A DNA stretch of 64,000 bases, taken from Rahnella aceris. GTDB lineage: Bacteria; Pseudomonadota; Gammaproteobacteria; Enterobacterales; Enterobacteriaceae. The position numbers and the translations under genes are program-made. A model generated the notes under the pieces. That model had not been told where the DNA came from. It was given only the letters and a program-made list of their open reading frames with translations, and did no database searches. The stretch's first letter is position 1; each line of letters starts with the position of its first letter. Location: NCBI RefSeq assembly GCF_011684115.1, contig NZ_JAADJV010000001.1, positions 1,984,001-2,048,000 of the forward strand, in the 5' to 3' direction. This document shows, piece by piece, positions 56,357 to 64,000 of the stretch.

Positions 56357-56458
56357 AAAAAAAAGACCGAATACGATTCCTATATTCGGTCTAGGGAAAT
56401 GGCTCTTGGGAGAGAGCCGTGCGCTAAAAGTTGGCATTAATGCAGGCGGTTAAGCCGT
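56357..56458 (-). ncRNA. sdsR: SdsR (RyeB) small RNA
   Basis: On the minus strand the sequence contains GCCTGCATTAATGCCAACTT, then TTAGCGCACGGCTCTCTCCC, then AAGAGCCATTTCCCTAGACC. It ends in the terminator AGACCGAATA / TATTCGGTCT with T8, matching E. coli SdsR almost base for base from memory. SdsR is a sigma-S-dependent, Hfq-bound RNA that represses mutS, ompD and other targets. The extreme 5' end differs from E. coli (about ACGGCTTAACCG), so the start at 56458 is estimated. The opposite strand should encode the antisense RNA RyeA (SraC), whose ends I cannot place. As in E. coli, it lies next to yebY. Confidence 0.92.
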
Positions 56459-56602
56459 ACAACTTAAAGAGTAGACGACAGATGACTATTTTCCACCCAG
56501 TTTGAAACATAGTGATAATAACAATGATGTATTATTTTCATTGTGTGACAACATACGCAAAACATGGGATTTACATCAGTCAATTATCGTCGGCACGGCT
56601 GT

Positions 56603-56938
56603 TCAGCAAAGCGACTGAGCTTTGGCAATAAAAGGGGCCAGACTCATTTTTTGCCCTGGGTTCTGCGGATCGTCCAGCCAGATTTTCTCCAGTGGCACAG
56701 CCTGAACCTGATGGTTTTTTACCTGCTCTTTCGCCACGTCATTGAGAGGATATTGCGCCAGCGTGCTGTCGTTAATCACATACAGCGCATTACCGGGGCG
56801 GCATTGCAGCATGACTTCTTCACGGGTAAAGGCCCAGGCTTTGCCGTATTGCAGACGGCTGATCGTTTCCAACTGGGGTGCCGCAAAGCTGCTGGCAGAT
56901 AAGGTCAGCAGCACACAAGCTAGCAGTGTTTTCCTCAT
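56603..56938 (-). CDS. yebY: YebY, DUF2511 periplasmic protein
   Basis: 111 residues with a signal peptide ([22 protein letters not shown]). Shared with E. coli Yeb[38 protein letters not shown], and [20 protein letters not shown], with the C-terminal Cys. Function is unknown; the operon with copC- and copD-like genes suggests copper handling in the periplasm. Third gene of yobA-yebZ-yebY, 51 bases after yebZ. Confidence 0.94.
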   Translation of the reverse strand: MRKTLLACVLLTLSASSFAAPQLETISRLQYGKAWAFTREEVMLQCRPGNALYVINDSTLAQYPLNDVAKEQVKNHQVQAVPLEKIWLDDPQNPGQKMSLAPFIAKAQSLC

Positions 56939-56989
56939 AATTTTTCCTCGGTGATATTAAATTTCCTGGTACTTATTCAGATAACCCGT

Positions 56990-57874
56990 TCAGCGCGGTG
57001 CCAGTGTGGCAAACACACTCACCAGCAGTAACACACCCAGCGCCAGCCCCCATTCGAGCCAGGTCATCATGATAAAATAGTGTTGTGCCCTGTCTGGCTC
57101 TTTACCCATTAAGGGCACCAGCCGGTAGCGGTTAAACACAGCGACAGCCACCATCATTCCTACCATGATCACTTTGACCACCAGCAGACACTGGTAAAGC
57201 GACGTCATATCCGTTGGCCAGCGCTGTAAAATAATGGCCGTGTTGATGATACCGGTGAGGATCACCAGCGCGACGGCGGCATGTCCCCAGAGCGAAAAAC
57301 GGATAAGCGTGGCAATAGCATAAGGTCTTGCTGAAGGCTGTCGGGTATACCCCATACAGATCAGCAATGGCAGCAAACACCCGAACCAGTAGGCCGCGCT
57401 GAGCAGGTGCACCACATGATTCGTCCGCTGTACCAGCCCGGGCAGACCTTCATGCATCGCAGCATGGCCGACCAACGCCTGACTCATCAGTAAACCGCAT
57501 GAGCACAGGAAGACCAGCATATTCCGCGCAGGCAGCCAGTCCATCAAAAGCACCAGCAACAGCGCGGCCGTCAGTAATAAATGCCAGCGCCAGACTTCAC
57601 CAAATGCAGTGGTTAAAACCAGCAGCCAGACATTCAGATTCAGCGCATCACTCCAGCCGTTGCCCATCAGCGCAGCCTGAATCGCCAGCATACCGACCGA
57701 AGTGACCGCCGCAACCAGGGCGGAGCAAATCATCAGGGTCTGGTTTTTGCGCAACAACACGGCCGAGAAACCTGCAGGCGTCAGCAGCGAGCAGAAAACG
57801 CTCAGACCGAAGATTTGCATCAGCGAAGCAAAATGCATGAAGCGGCACAGAACAAACAGTGCAGTCAGACTCAT
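56990..57874 (-). CDS. yebZ: CopD family inner-membrane protein YebZ
   Basis: 294-residue polytopic membrane protein with about eight helices. The CopD domain is at about 190-290 (RFSLWGHAAVALVILTGIIN, LVVKVIMVGMMVAVAVFNRY). Members are thought to move copper across the inner membrane together with CopC. It starts three bases after the yobA stop, so the two are tightly coupled. E. coli YebZ is 290 residues. Confidence 0.94.
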   Translation of the reverse strand: MSLTALFVLCRFMHFASLMQIFGLSVFCSLLTPAGFSAVLLRKNQTLMICSALVAAVTSVGMLAIQAALMGNGWSDALNLNVWLLVLTTAFGEVWRWHLLLTAALLLVLLMDWLPARNMLVFLCSCGLLMSQALVGHAAMHEGLPGLVQRTNHVVHLLSAAYWFGCLLPLLICMGYTRQPSARPYAIATLIRFSLWGHAAVALVILTGIINTAIILQRWPTDMTSLYQCLLVVKVIMVGMMVAVAVFNRYRLVPLMGKEPDRAQHYFIMMTWLEWGLALGVLLLVSVFATLAPR

Positions 57875-57877
57875 CGT

Positions 57878-58261
57878 TTATTTAACGGTAAAACTGTACT
57901 GACCGTGCGTTTTGTGACCATCAACGGAGACAACGTTCCACGAAACAATGTATTTCCCCGCGCTCAACGCATCGGAAAGTGGCAGAACGGCCTGAGTATT
58001 GTCATTCGCTGCCAGCGTCATTTTGCCGGTTTTCACTGTTTTCTGGCTGGCGTCCGTCAGGGTAATTTTACTGAAATCAGGCTCGATCCCTTCACTGAAG
58101 CCGAGAGACAGTTCAGTCGGGCTGACGGTTAACACCGAATCCGCCGCCGGGGTTTCTGTTTTCAGATGGGCGTGAGCAGAAGCCTGCTGTGAGATAAATC
58201 CGCTCAGCAGAACGGCTGAGACTGCCAGGGCACGGCAAAGAGAAGTGGTTTTTTTGAACAC
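57878..58261 (-). CDS. yobA: CopC family periplasmic copper-binding protein YobA
   Basis: 127 residues with a signal peptide ending QASA-HAHLK. The mature protein thus starts with His, the amino-terminal copper(II) ligand of CopC proteins. The partner Asp and His are seen in VVSVDGHKTHGQYSF. The Met-rich copper(I) site of plasmid CopC is absent. First gene of yobA-yebZ-yebY. Confidence 0.94.
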   Translation of the reverse strand: MFKKTTSLCRALAVSAVLLSGFISQQASAHAHLKTETPAADSVLTVSPTELSLGFSEGIEPDFSKITLTDASQKTVKTGKMTLAANDNTQAVLPLSDALSAGKYIVSWNVVSVDGHKTHGQYSFTVK

Positions 58262-58350
58262 GATAATTCCTTGGCTTGCTTAACGATGAATTTATAACGC
58301 CGTCACTTTAGCGCAAACCGCCACAAAACGTTTGCCAAAAAGGCATAAAA

Positions 58351-58379
58351 AAACGCAGAGGCGGAAGCACTCTGCGTTT
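58351..58379 (-). terminator. Terminator of ftnA
   Basis: Stem AAACGCAGAG / CTCTGCGTTT with a nine-base loop, 23 bases after the ftnA stop, with seven T on the minus strand. T residues on the plus side are also present but no plus-strand gene precedes it. Confidence 0.92.
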
Positions 58380-58402
58380 TTGTGAACACCTCTGGCGGGA
58401 AA

Positions 58403-58909
58403 TTAGCCTGCCGGAGTTTGCGTCACCATATTTTTGAGATCTTTATCCACGAAGAACAGGCCGTTACCGGTGTTGCTGACCAGCGCCAGTTTATCAAGGA
58501 CTGATTTGAACAACGTCTCTTCTTCATGCTGTTCAGAAACGTACCACTGCAGGAAGTTGAAAGAAGAGTAATCTTTCAGCGTCATAGACAGATCAGCCAG
58601 TTCGTTGATTTTCTGGGTGATCAGCTGTTCATGCTCGTAAGTCTGTTTGAACAGATCAGTCAGGGATTCAAAAGCCACCGGCGGAGCGGCAATTGCGCCC
58701 AGCAAAGGCAGAGCACCCGTATCGCTGACGTATTTGAACAGGCGATGCATGTGGTCCATTTCTTCCATTGAATGCTGTTTAAGGAAAGCGGCGGCACCTT
58801 CGTAGCCTTTGTCGCTGCACCATGCACTCATCTGCAAATATAAATTGGCAGAATAAAACTCGAGGTTCAGCTGTTCATTAAGCTGATCAATCATTTCTTT
58901 TTTAAGCAC
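58403..58909 (-). CDS. ftnA: FtnA, bacterial non-heme ferritin
   Basis: Iron-storage ferritin subunit of 168 residues (E. coli 165) forming 24-mers. Ferroxidase-site residues are visible in [31 protein letters not shown] and [14 protein letters not shown], with the third-site region [10 protein letters not shown]. It sits between yobA and holE, unlike E. coli. The 406-base AT-rich upstream region with a strong Fur box fits Fur-dependent activation, as known for E. coli ftnA. Confidence 0.96.
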   Translation of the reverse strand: MLKKEMIDQLNEQLNLEFYSANLYLQMSAWCSDKGYEGAAAFLKQHSMEEMDHMHRLFKYVSDTGALPLLGAIAAPPVAFESLTDLFKQTYEHEQLITQKINELADLSMTLKDYSSFNFLQWYVSEQHEEETLFKSVLDKLALVSNTGNGLFFVDKDLKNMVTQTPAG

Positions 58910-59075
58910 GATACGGCTCCATAAATTGAATTAAGTCAGGTGGGCTGATTTATTTATCTGCATTATGCCCGCATCAACACAAAATAAATACACCTCATTC
59001 ACATTAATATGCGCAGCAATAACAATTAATTTTAACATATTGATTTTAAATCATTTTATAAACCAATAAATATTC

Positions 59076-59094
59076 AACAATGATAATCATTAAC
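59076..59094. promoter_or_regulatory. Fur box in the ftnA-holE intergenic region
   Basis: AACAATGATAATCATTAAC matches the Fur consensus at 16 of 19 positions. It lies about 170 bases upstream of ftnA and 220 bases before holE. Weaker Fur-like blocks follow (GATAATTATC near 59201). The region is otherwise AT-rich and gene-free. Confidence 0.75.
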
Positions 59095-59315
59095 ATGTAA
59101 TTCCCTATTAAAAGGAATCATTCTTATTTACGATATTAATTAACGTCGCCTTGTTGAATATAATTATCACTTCTGATTTGTGAATGGTTCTTATTTACTC
59201 CTGATAATTATCCGCATTCTTTGCCGGGCACAGGAACATAAAAGCCAAATCGCAACATTCACGCTGGCGCCTGCCTCGGGTACAATGTGGTAAAACGGAT
59301 CATCGGGAAGCAGTT

Positions 59316-59546
59316 ATGAGCATCAATCTGGCTGAAATCAGCAAAGAAGAAATGGATCGTATCAATGTCGATCTTGCGGCCTCAGCGGTGGCCTTTAAAG
59401 AACGCTACAACATGCCGGTTGTCGCTGAGATGGCGGAACGCGAACAGCCTGCGCATCTGCGCACCTATTTTCGTGAGCGGGTGATGTTCTATCGCGGGGA
59501 ATCACATAAGTTCTCCCGCTTACCTTATGAGCCGAAGCAAAAGTAA
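59316..59546 (+). CDS. holE: DNA polymerase III theta subunit
   Basis: 76-residue HolE, same length as E. coli. Diagnostic stretches are [40 protein letters not shown] and [20 protein letters not shown]. It binds and stabilises the epsilon proofreading subunit in the polymerase core. Its end faces pip; only 19 bases separate the two convergent stops. Confidence 0.97.
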   Translation: MSINLAEISKEEMDRINVDLAASAVAFKERYNMPVVAEMAEREQPAHLRTYFRERVMFYRGESHKFSRLPYEPKQK

Positions 59547-59565
59547 ACGGGAGTAGCAGGCAACG

Positions 59566-60564
<999 letters not shown>

Positions 60565-60799
60565 TTACATCTTCATAACAGCGCATCGGCTAGCCCGCCA
60601 CAAGGTGTTATAAGCAAAAATCGTTATTTTGCATACCGTTCGCATACTTATCGCGCAATTTCACTTTCAGGCACGCCCGGCCCGCCTTAAAGCGGCCGTG
60701 CAAAGAGTGAAGAAAAACCTGCGAAGACACTTGCAACCGGAGCGAATTAAGCAGTAAATAGCAGAGCAACCCAATCCACCAGCTTTAAGAGAGGCAAAT

Positions 60800-60901
60800 A
60801 TGAGTAAAGGAATGGATAGCAAAAAGAATGCGAAGAAAAAACCACTGAAAACCCCGGCCGAAAAAAAGGCTGAGAAAAAAGCCAAGAAAGCTTCTGCCTG
60901 A
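60800..60901 (+). CDS. Lys-rich 33-residue small protein
   Basis: Encodes MSKGMDSKKNAKKKPLKT, then PAEKKAEKKAKKASA. Nearly half the residues are lysine. A Shine-Dalgarno GAGG lies five bases before the ATG, and a strong terminator follows 19 bases after the stop, so it forms a complete transcription unit. The basic helical tail resembles histone-H1-like tails; nucleic-acid binding is a guess. I recall similar unnamed small proteins in other enterobacteria but cannot name a family. Confidence 0.7.
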   Translation: MSKGMDSKKNAKKKPLKTPAEKKAEKKAKKASA

Positions 60902-60920
60902 CAATGGACTTCGTAGAATA

Positions 60921-60944
60921 AACCCGCCGAGAGCGGGTTTTTTT
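60921..60944 (+). terminator. Terminator of the Lys-rich small gene
   Basis: Stem AACCCGC / GCGGGTT with loop CGAGA followed by five T on the plus strand. No other plus-strand gene precedes it, so it supports transcription of the small gene. Confidence 0.9.
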
Positions 60945-61017
60945 ATTCTCCCCGTCCTACTTCGCGCTGCAGTGGCGTTGGCTGCAACCCGAATTATTTA
61001 GGGGAAAGGTGTGATAT

Positions 61018-63057
61018 TTAGTGCTTCGCTGCCAGCGCCAGCACAAAGGCATATTCCAGCGCGATATCTTCGTAGGCTTTGAAGCGTCCGGATTTACCGC
61101 CGTGCCCGGAATCCATATCGGTATGCATCAGCAACTGGTTATCATCGGTTTTAAGCTCGCGTAATTTCGCCACCCATTTTGCCGGCTCCCAGTATTGCAC
61201 CTGCGAATCATGCAGTCCGGTGGTGACCAGCATATGCGGATACGCCTGCGCGCGAACCTGATCATATGGGCTGTATTGCAGCATATAGTCATAATACGCT
61301 TTGTCGTTCGGGTTGCCCCACTCGTCATATTCACCGGTGGTCAGTGGAATGGATTCATCAAGCATGGTGGTCACCACGTCAACGAACGGCACCTGTGCCA
61401 CAATGCCGCGATACAATTCTGGCGCCTGATTAATAATCGCGCCCATCAGCAAACCGCCTGCACTGCCGCCCATGGCGTAAACCTGCCCGGCGTCACCGTA
61501 GCCTTCAGCAACCAGTTCTTTGGTCACATCAATGAAGTCATGGAAAGTGTTGAGTTTGTTGAACAGTTTGCCATCGTCATACCATTGCTGGCCCAACTCA
61601 GCGCCACCGCGGATGTGCGCCAGTACGAAAACAAATCCTCTGTCGAGTAAACTCAGACGGCTGCCACTGAACGCCGGATCCATACTGCTGCCATAGGAAC
61701 CGTAACCGTAAACCAGTAACGGATTTTCATTCGGCTTAAACAGTTCGCGGCGATACACCAGTGACACCGGGACTTTCACGCCGTCACGTGCCGTAACCCA
61801 GACACGTTCGCTGCGATAATTTGCCGCATCAAAGTCTTTCACTTCCTGCTGCTTGAGCAGCGTACGGTCATGCGTATCCAGATCGAGTTCAAACAGCGAG
61901 CTCGGCATGGTCATGGAAGAATAACCATAACGCAGCAATGAGGTGTCCGGCTCCGGGTTGTACGCCAGCCAGGTGGTATAGGTCGGATCGTCAAACGCCA
62001 GCGATTTTTCCTCGCCAGTTTTCCAGTGGATCTGACGCAATTGCGTCAGCCCCTGATGACGTTCTTCCACCACCAGCCAGTCACGGAACAGGCTGAAGCC
62101 TTCAAGCATCACTTCAATACGCGGCGCAATCAGCGTCTGCCAGTTTGCTTCCACGCCATCTTCACTCTTATAAAGTCCGAAGTTTTTGCCATCTTTATTG
62201 GAGCGGATGTAGAAATGCCCGAGGTAATGATCGAGAGCGTATTCATGATCTTTACGGCGTGAGAGAAACACCTGCGGTTTTGCCTGCGGATCATCGGCAT
62301 CCAGCAGCAGGATCTCGGAAGTCGTGGTGCTGTCGAGGTGGATCAGAATGTATTTTTCAGACGTGGTTTTATCCAGCCCGACGTAAAACGTGTCGTCTTT
62401 CTCTTCATACACCAGCTTGTCGGTCTTAGGATCAGTGCCGACCACGTGGCGATAAACCTGATACGGCAGCAACGTTTTCTTGTGTTTGCGCACGTAATAC
62501 AGTGTCTGAGAATCGTTCGCCCATTCGCTGCTGCCGGAGGTGTTTTTCAGCAGATCGTCAGTCCAGGTTTCGTCATCAAGTTTTTTGATGCGGATGTCGT
62601 ACTGACGGCGCGAAAGAAAGTCTTCCGCCACGGCCATCAGTTTGTTATCAGGGCTGATATCCAGACCGCCCAGCGTGTAAAATTCGCTGTCTCTGGCACG
62701 TTCATTGCCATCAATCAGCGTGCTCCAGTTTTCATGTTCCGCTGCGGGCTGACGCAGATAAAGGGGGTATTCGTTGCCCGGTTCATAGCGGGTCTGATAA
62801 CGGTAGCCATGTTTCACGTAGGGAACGGAATGATCCTGTTGCGCAATACGCGCAACCATTTCGCCATACAGGGTTTCACGCAGCGCCTGATGCGGTTGCA
62901 TGGCCTGTTCGGTATATTGGTTTTCAGCGGTCAGATACGCCAGAACCTGAGGATCGGCGCGGTCATCATCACGCAGCCAGTAATAGTTATCGACGCGGTC
63001 ATCGCCGTGTACGCTCAGGGTTTGCGGGCGTTTTTCAGCCTTTGGAGGTGTCATCAT
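61018..63057 (-). CDS. ptrB: Oligopeptidase B (protease II)
   Basis: S9A serine peptidase cleaving short peptides after Lys/Arg. The N-terminal beta-propeller (about residues 70-400) precedes the hydrolase domain with nucleophile motif [13 protein letters not shown]. The acidic pair region is [18 protein letters not shown] and the catalytic His is in [13 protein letters not shown] chose ATG 63057 ([20 protein letters not shown], 679 residues), which lines up with the E. coli start; a TTG 21 codons upstream is unlikely. It closely follows E. coli PtrB (686). Confidence 0.96.
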   Translation of the reverse strand: MMTPPKAEKRPQTLSVHGDDRVDNYYWLRDDDRADPQVLAYLTAENQYTEQAMQPHQALRETLYGEMVARIAQQDHSVPYVKHGYRYQTRYEPGNEYPLYLRQPAAEHENWSTLIDGNERARDSEFYTLGGLDISPDNKLMAVAEDFLSRRQYDIRIKKLDDETWTDDLLKNTSGSSEWANDSQTLYYVRKHKKTLLPYQVYRHVVGTDPKTDKLVYEEKDDTFYVGLDKTTSEKYILIHLDSTTTSEILLLDADDPQAKPQVFLSRRKDHEYALDHYLGHFYIRSNKDGKNFGLYKSEDGVEANWQTLIAPRIEVMLEGFSLFRDWLVVEERHQGLTQLRQIHWKTGEEKSLAFDDPTYTTWLAYNPEPDTSLLRYGYSSMTMPSSLFELDLDTHDRTLLKQQEVKDFDAANYRSERVWVTARDGVKVPVSLVYRRELFKPNENPLLVYGYGSYGSSMDPAFSGSRLSLLDRGFVFVLAHIRGGAELGQQWYDDGKLFNKLNTFHDFIDVTKELVAEGYGDAGQVYAMGGSAGGLLMGAIINQAPELYRGIVAQVPFVDVVTTMLDESIPLTTGEYDEWGNPNDKAYYDYMLQYSPYDQVRAQAYPHMLVTTGLHDSQVQYWEPAKWVAKLRELKTDDNQLLMHTDMDSGHGGKSGRFKAYEDIALEYAFVLALAAKH

Positions 63058-63188
63058 CTCGGGATCTCTTTGTCCTCTTTGCGGTGTGACAAGAGTGACA
63101 GGTTTAGGCAGGGAAACCAAGAGACGTCAATGCAGGGAAATAATGCGTCCGCTAAGAAATAACGGACGCAACCGGAAGTGCAGAAAGG

Positions 63189-63554
63189 CTATACCGGCGT
63201 GCTGTAGCTGATTTCGCCGATCTGGCAGTTGAGGGTCACCTGATAGGTTTTATCAGTGTGATCACCGCGCACTTTTAGCGGGATATTCCATCTGGCGTTA
63301 TTGCCGCTGATGCTGTCAGTCACCACCCAGGCCACCGGTGTAGAAGTGCCGAGCACTTTTTTATCTGCATCCCAGCGCGGAATACGGTTTTGCAGGAAAT
63401 CACGTTTAACCAGTGCTGCCACTTCATCTTTTGTGGCCGTGGAACAGGGTGTTACCGTTGCCGTTCTCACTTCAGGCTCATCGGCCTGTGCAACCTGGCT
63501 CAGACCGCTCATTCCTGCAACGGCCATCACAACGCCCAAGATTATCTTTTTCAT
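63189..63554 (-). CDS. yebF: YebF family exported protein
   Basis: 121 residues from ATG 63554 with a signal peptide (MKKIILGVVMAVAGMSGLSQ ... AQA-DEP). The mature core matches YebF: two cysteines (VTPCSTAT and LNCQIGE), the central VKRDFLQNRIPRWDADKK and VAWVVTDSISGNNARWNIPL. In E. coli YebF reaches the medium through porins, and its fold is shared with the colicin M immunity protein. Next to ptrB, as in E. coli. The frame extends 35 codons upstream but the signal peptide decides the start. Confidence 0.9.
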   Translation of the reverse strand: MKKIILGVVMAVAGMSGLSQVAQADEPEVRTATVTPCSTATKDEVAALVKRDFLQNRIPRWDADKKVLGTSTPVAWVVTDSISGNNARWNIPLKVRGDHTDKTYQVTLNCQIGEISYSTPV

Positions 63555-63715
63555 CGTTCGTCTTCCCAGTCTTTGTCGTTCATTCAGTTGACCTTGCCGG
63601 ACAATATCCCTACATAAGGCAAGGTCATCGCTTGCGTTAGATAATATAATCCTCAACAAGGCAATAACACAACATTAACAACAAGACGACCAATGCAAAG
63701 CGATAAGAAACCCGG

Positions 63716-64000
63716 TTAACGCAAGATAATGGCTTTGCAATTCTTGCCTTTAATTTTCCCTTCCTGCAAACGTTGCAGCGCTTTCTTAGCGCTCTTCTGA
63801 CGAATCGCCACATAAGCATGAACCGGGAACATATCGATTTTACCGACTTCAGCTGCGGTCAGCCCGGCGTCACCGGTCAGCGCGCCCAGAATATCGCCGG
63901 GACGGATTTTGGCTTTACGGCCGCCATCGATGCACAACGTTGCCATTTCAGGATCAAGCGCTACCGGGGCGGCGGCCAGTGCCTGCGCTGCGGGCTGCCA
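63716..64000 (-). CDS. dbpA: DbpA, 23S rRNA-dependent DEAD-box helicase (3' part only)
   Basis: The reading frame runs off the right end. The visible last 94 residues contain the DbpA-specific RNA-binding domain: MATLCIDGGRKAKIRPGDIL, GALTGDAGLTAAEVGKIDMF, VHAYVAIRQKSAKKALQRLQ and GKIKGKNCKAIILR. This domain recognises hairpin 92 of 23S rRNA. The helicase core lies outside the window. Confidence 0.92.
   Translation of the reverse strand, partial: WQPAAQALAAAPVALDPEMATLCIDGGRKAKIRPGDILGALTGDAGLTAAEVGKIDMFPVHAYVAIRQKSAKKALQRLQEGKIKGKNCKAIILR

Noticed and set aside
60667..60885. Minus-strand 72-codon frame rich in Phe and Ala (MAFFSAFFSAGVFSG...) that looks like a membrane peptide
   Set aside because: It is the reverse reading of the Lys-rich small gene; the plus strand has the ribosome site and the terminator.
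62338..63162. 274-codon plus-strand frame opposite ptrB
   Set aside because: Mirror of the conserved oligopeptidase B coding sequence; no start signals or family match.
63189..63554. YebF as the missing microcin immunity protein, because of its fold similarity to colicin M immunity
   Set aside because: YebF is a conserved core gene beside ptrB, present without microcins in other enterobacteria; no evidence ties it to the peptide.

Overview
The window is chromosomal DNA of a member of the Enterobacterales. Gene content and order follow the E. coli blocks pspF/pspABCD-ycjXF, sapABCDF, kdgR-yebQ-htpX-prc-proQ-msrC-letAB-rsmF-yebV and sdsR-yebY-yebZ-yobA ... holE ... ptrB-yebF. Protein divergence, neighbours such as ftnA and pip, and several accessory genes suggest a Yersiniaceae-type genus (Rahnella, Ewingella or Rouxiella-like). 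That genus guess is inference from memory of the families, not a search result.

Layout. 0.2-5.5 kb: hemB, then a compact colicin V-type export locus. It has a peptidase-containing ABC exporter and a CvaA-type membrane fusion protein, divergent from a 63-codon gene for a double-glycine-type microcin precursor. 5.5-10.9 kb: ycjF, ycjX and the phage-shock operon pspDCBA divergent from pspF, with a sigma-54 promoter between pspA and pspF. 10.9-12.4 kb: a metal-response cluster with a RyhB small RNA preceded by Fur-box-like sequences, and a COG0523 GTPase behind a Zur-type palindrome. 12.5-21.4 kb: sapABCDF, yciW and dtpA. 21.4-22.75 kb: a complete IS110-family (IS1111-type) element lying against the dtpA terminator. 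22.8-38.0 kb: conserved block kdgR, yebQ, htpX, prc, proQ, msrC, letA, letB, rsmF, a PAS-GGDEF diguanylate cyclase and yebV. 38.0-56.3 kb: accessory region with a C39-like peptidase, an ASCH protein, two giant WG-repeat exported proteins, a DUF1883-like protein, an M20 amidohydrolase, an extensin-like protein, an internally deleted adhP, a sigma-28-type chemoreceptor, an alkylsulfatase with a beta-barrel partner, a CDF transporter, a frameshifted membrane-protein gene and a frameshifted phage integrase tail. 56.3-64.0 kb: SdsR, yebY-copD-copC, ftnA, holE, pip, a 33-residue Lys-rich protein gene, ptrB, yebF and the 3' end of dbpA, which runs off the window.

How the parts work together. Envelope maintenance dominates: Psp membrane-stress response, Sap ABC system, LetAB lipid transport, Prc and HtpX proteolysis. 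Metal homeostasis is the second theme: RyhB, the Zur-linked GTPase, FtnA with a Fur box, YobA/YebZ copper-type proteins and the CDF exporter. The most novel candidate is the small microcin-like peptide with its own exporter and no recognisable immunity gene. Other points worth attention are the tandem WG-repeat pair, the adhP in-frame deletion, the IS1111-type element with a probable guide-RNA region, a large dyad operator before the alkylsulfatase, and the integrase remnant beside SdsR.
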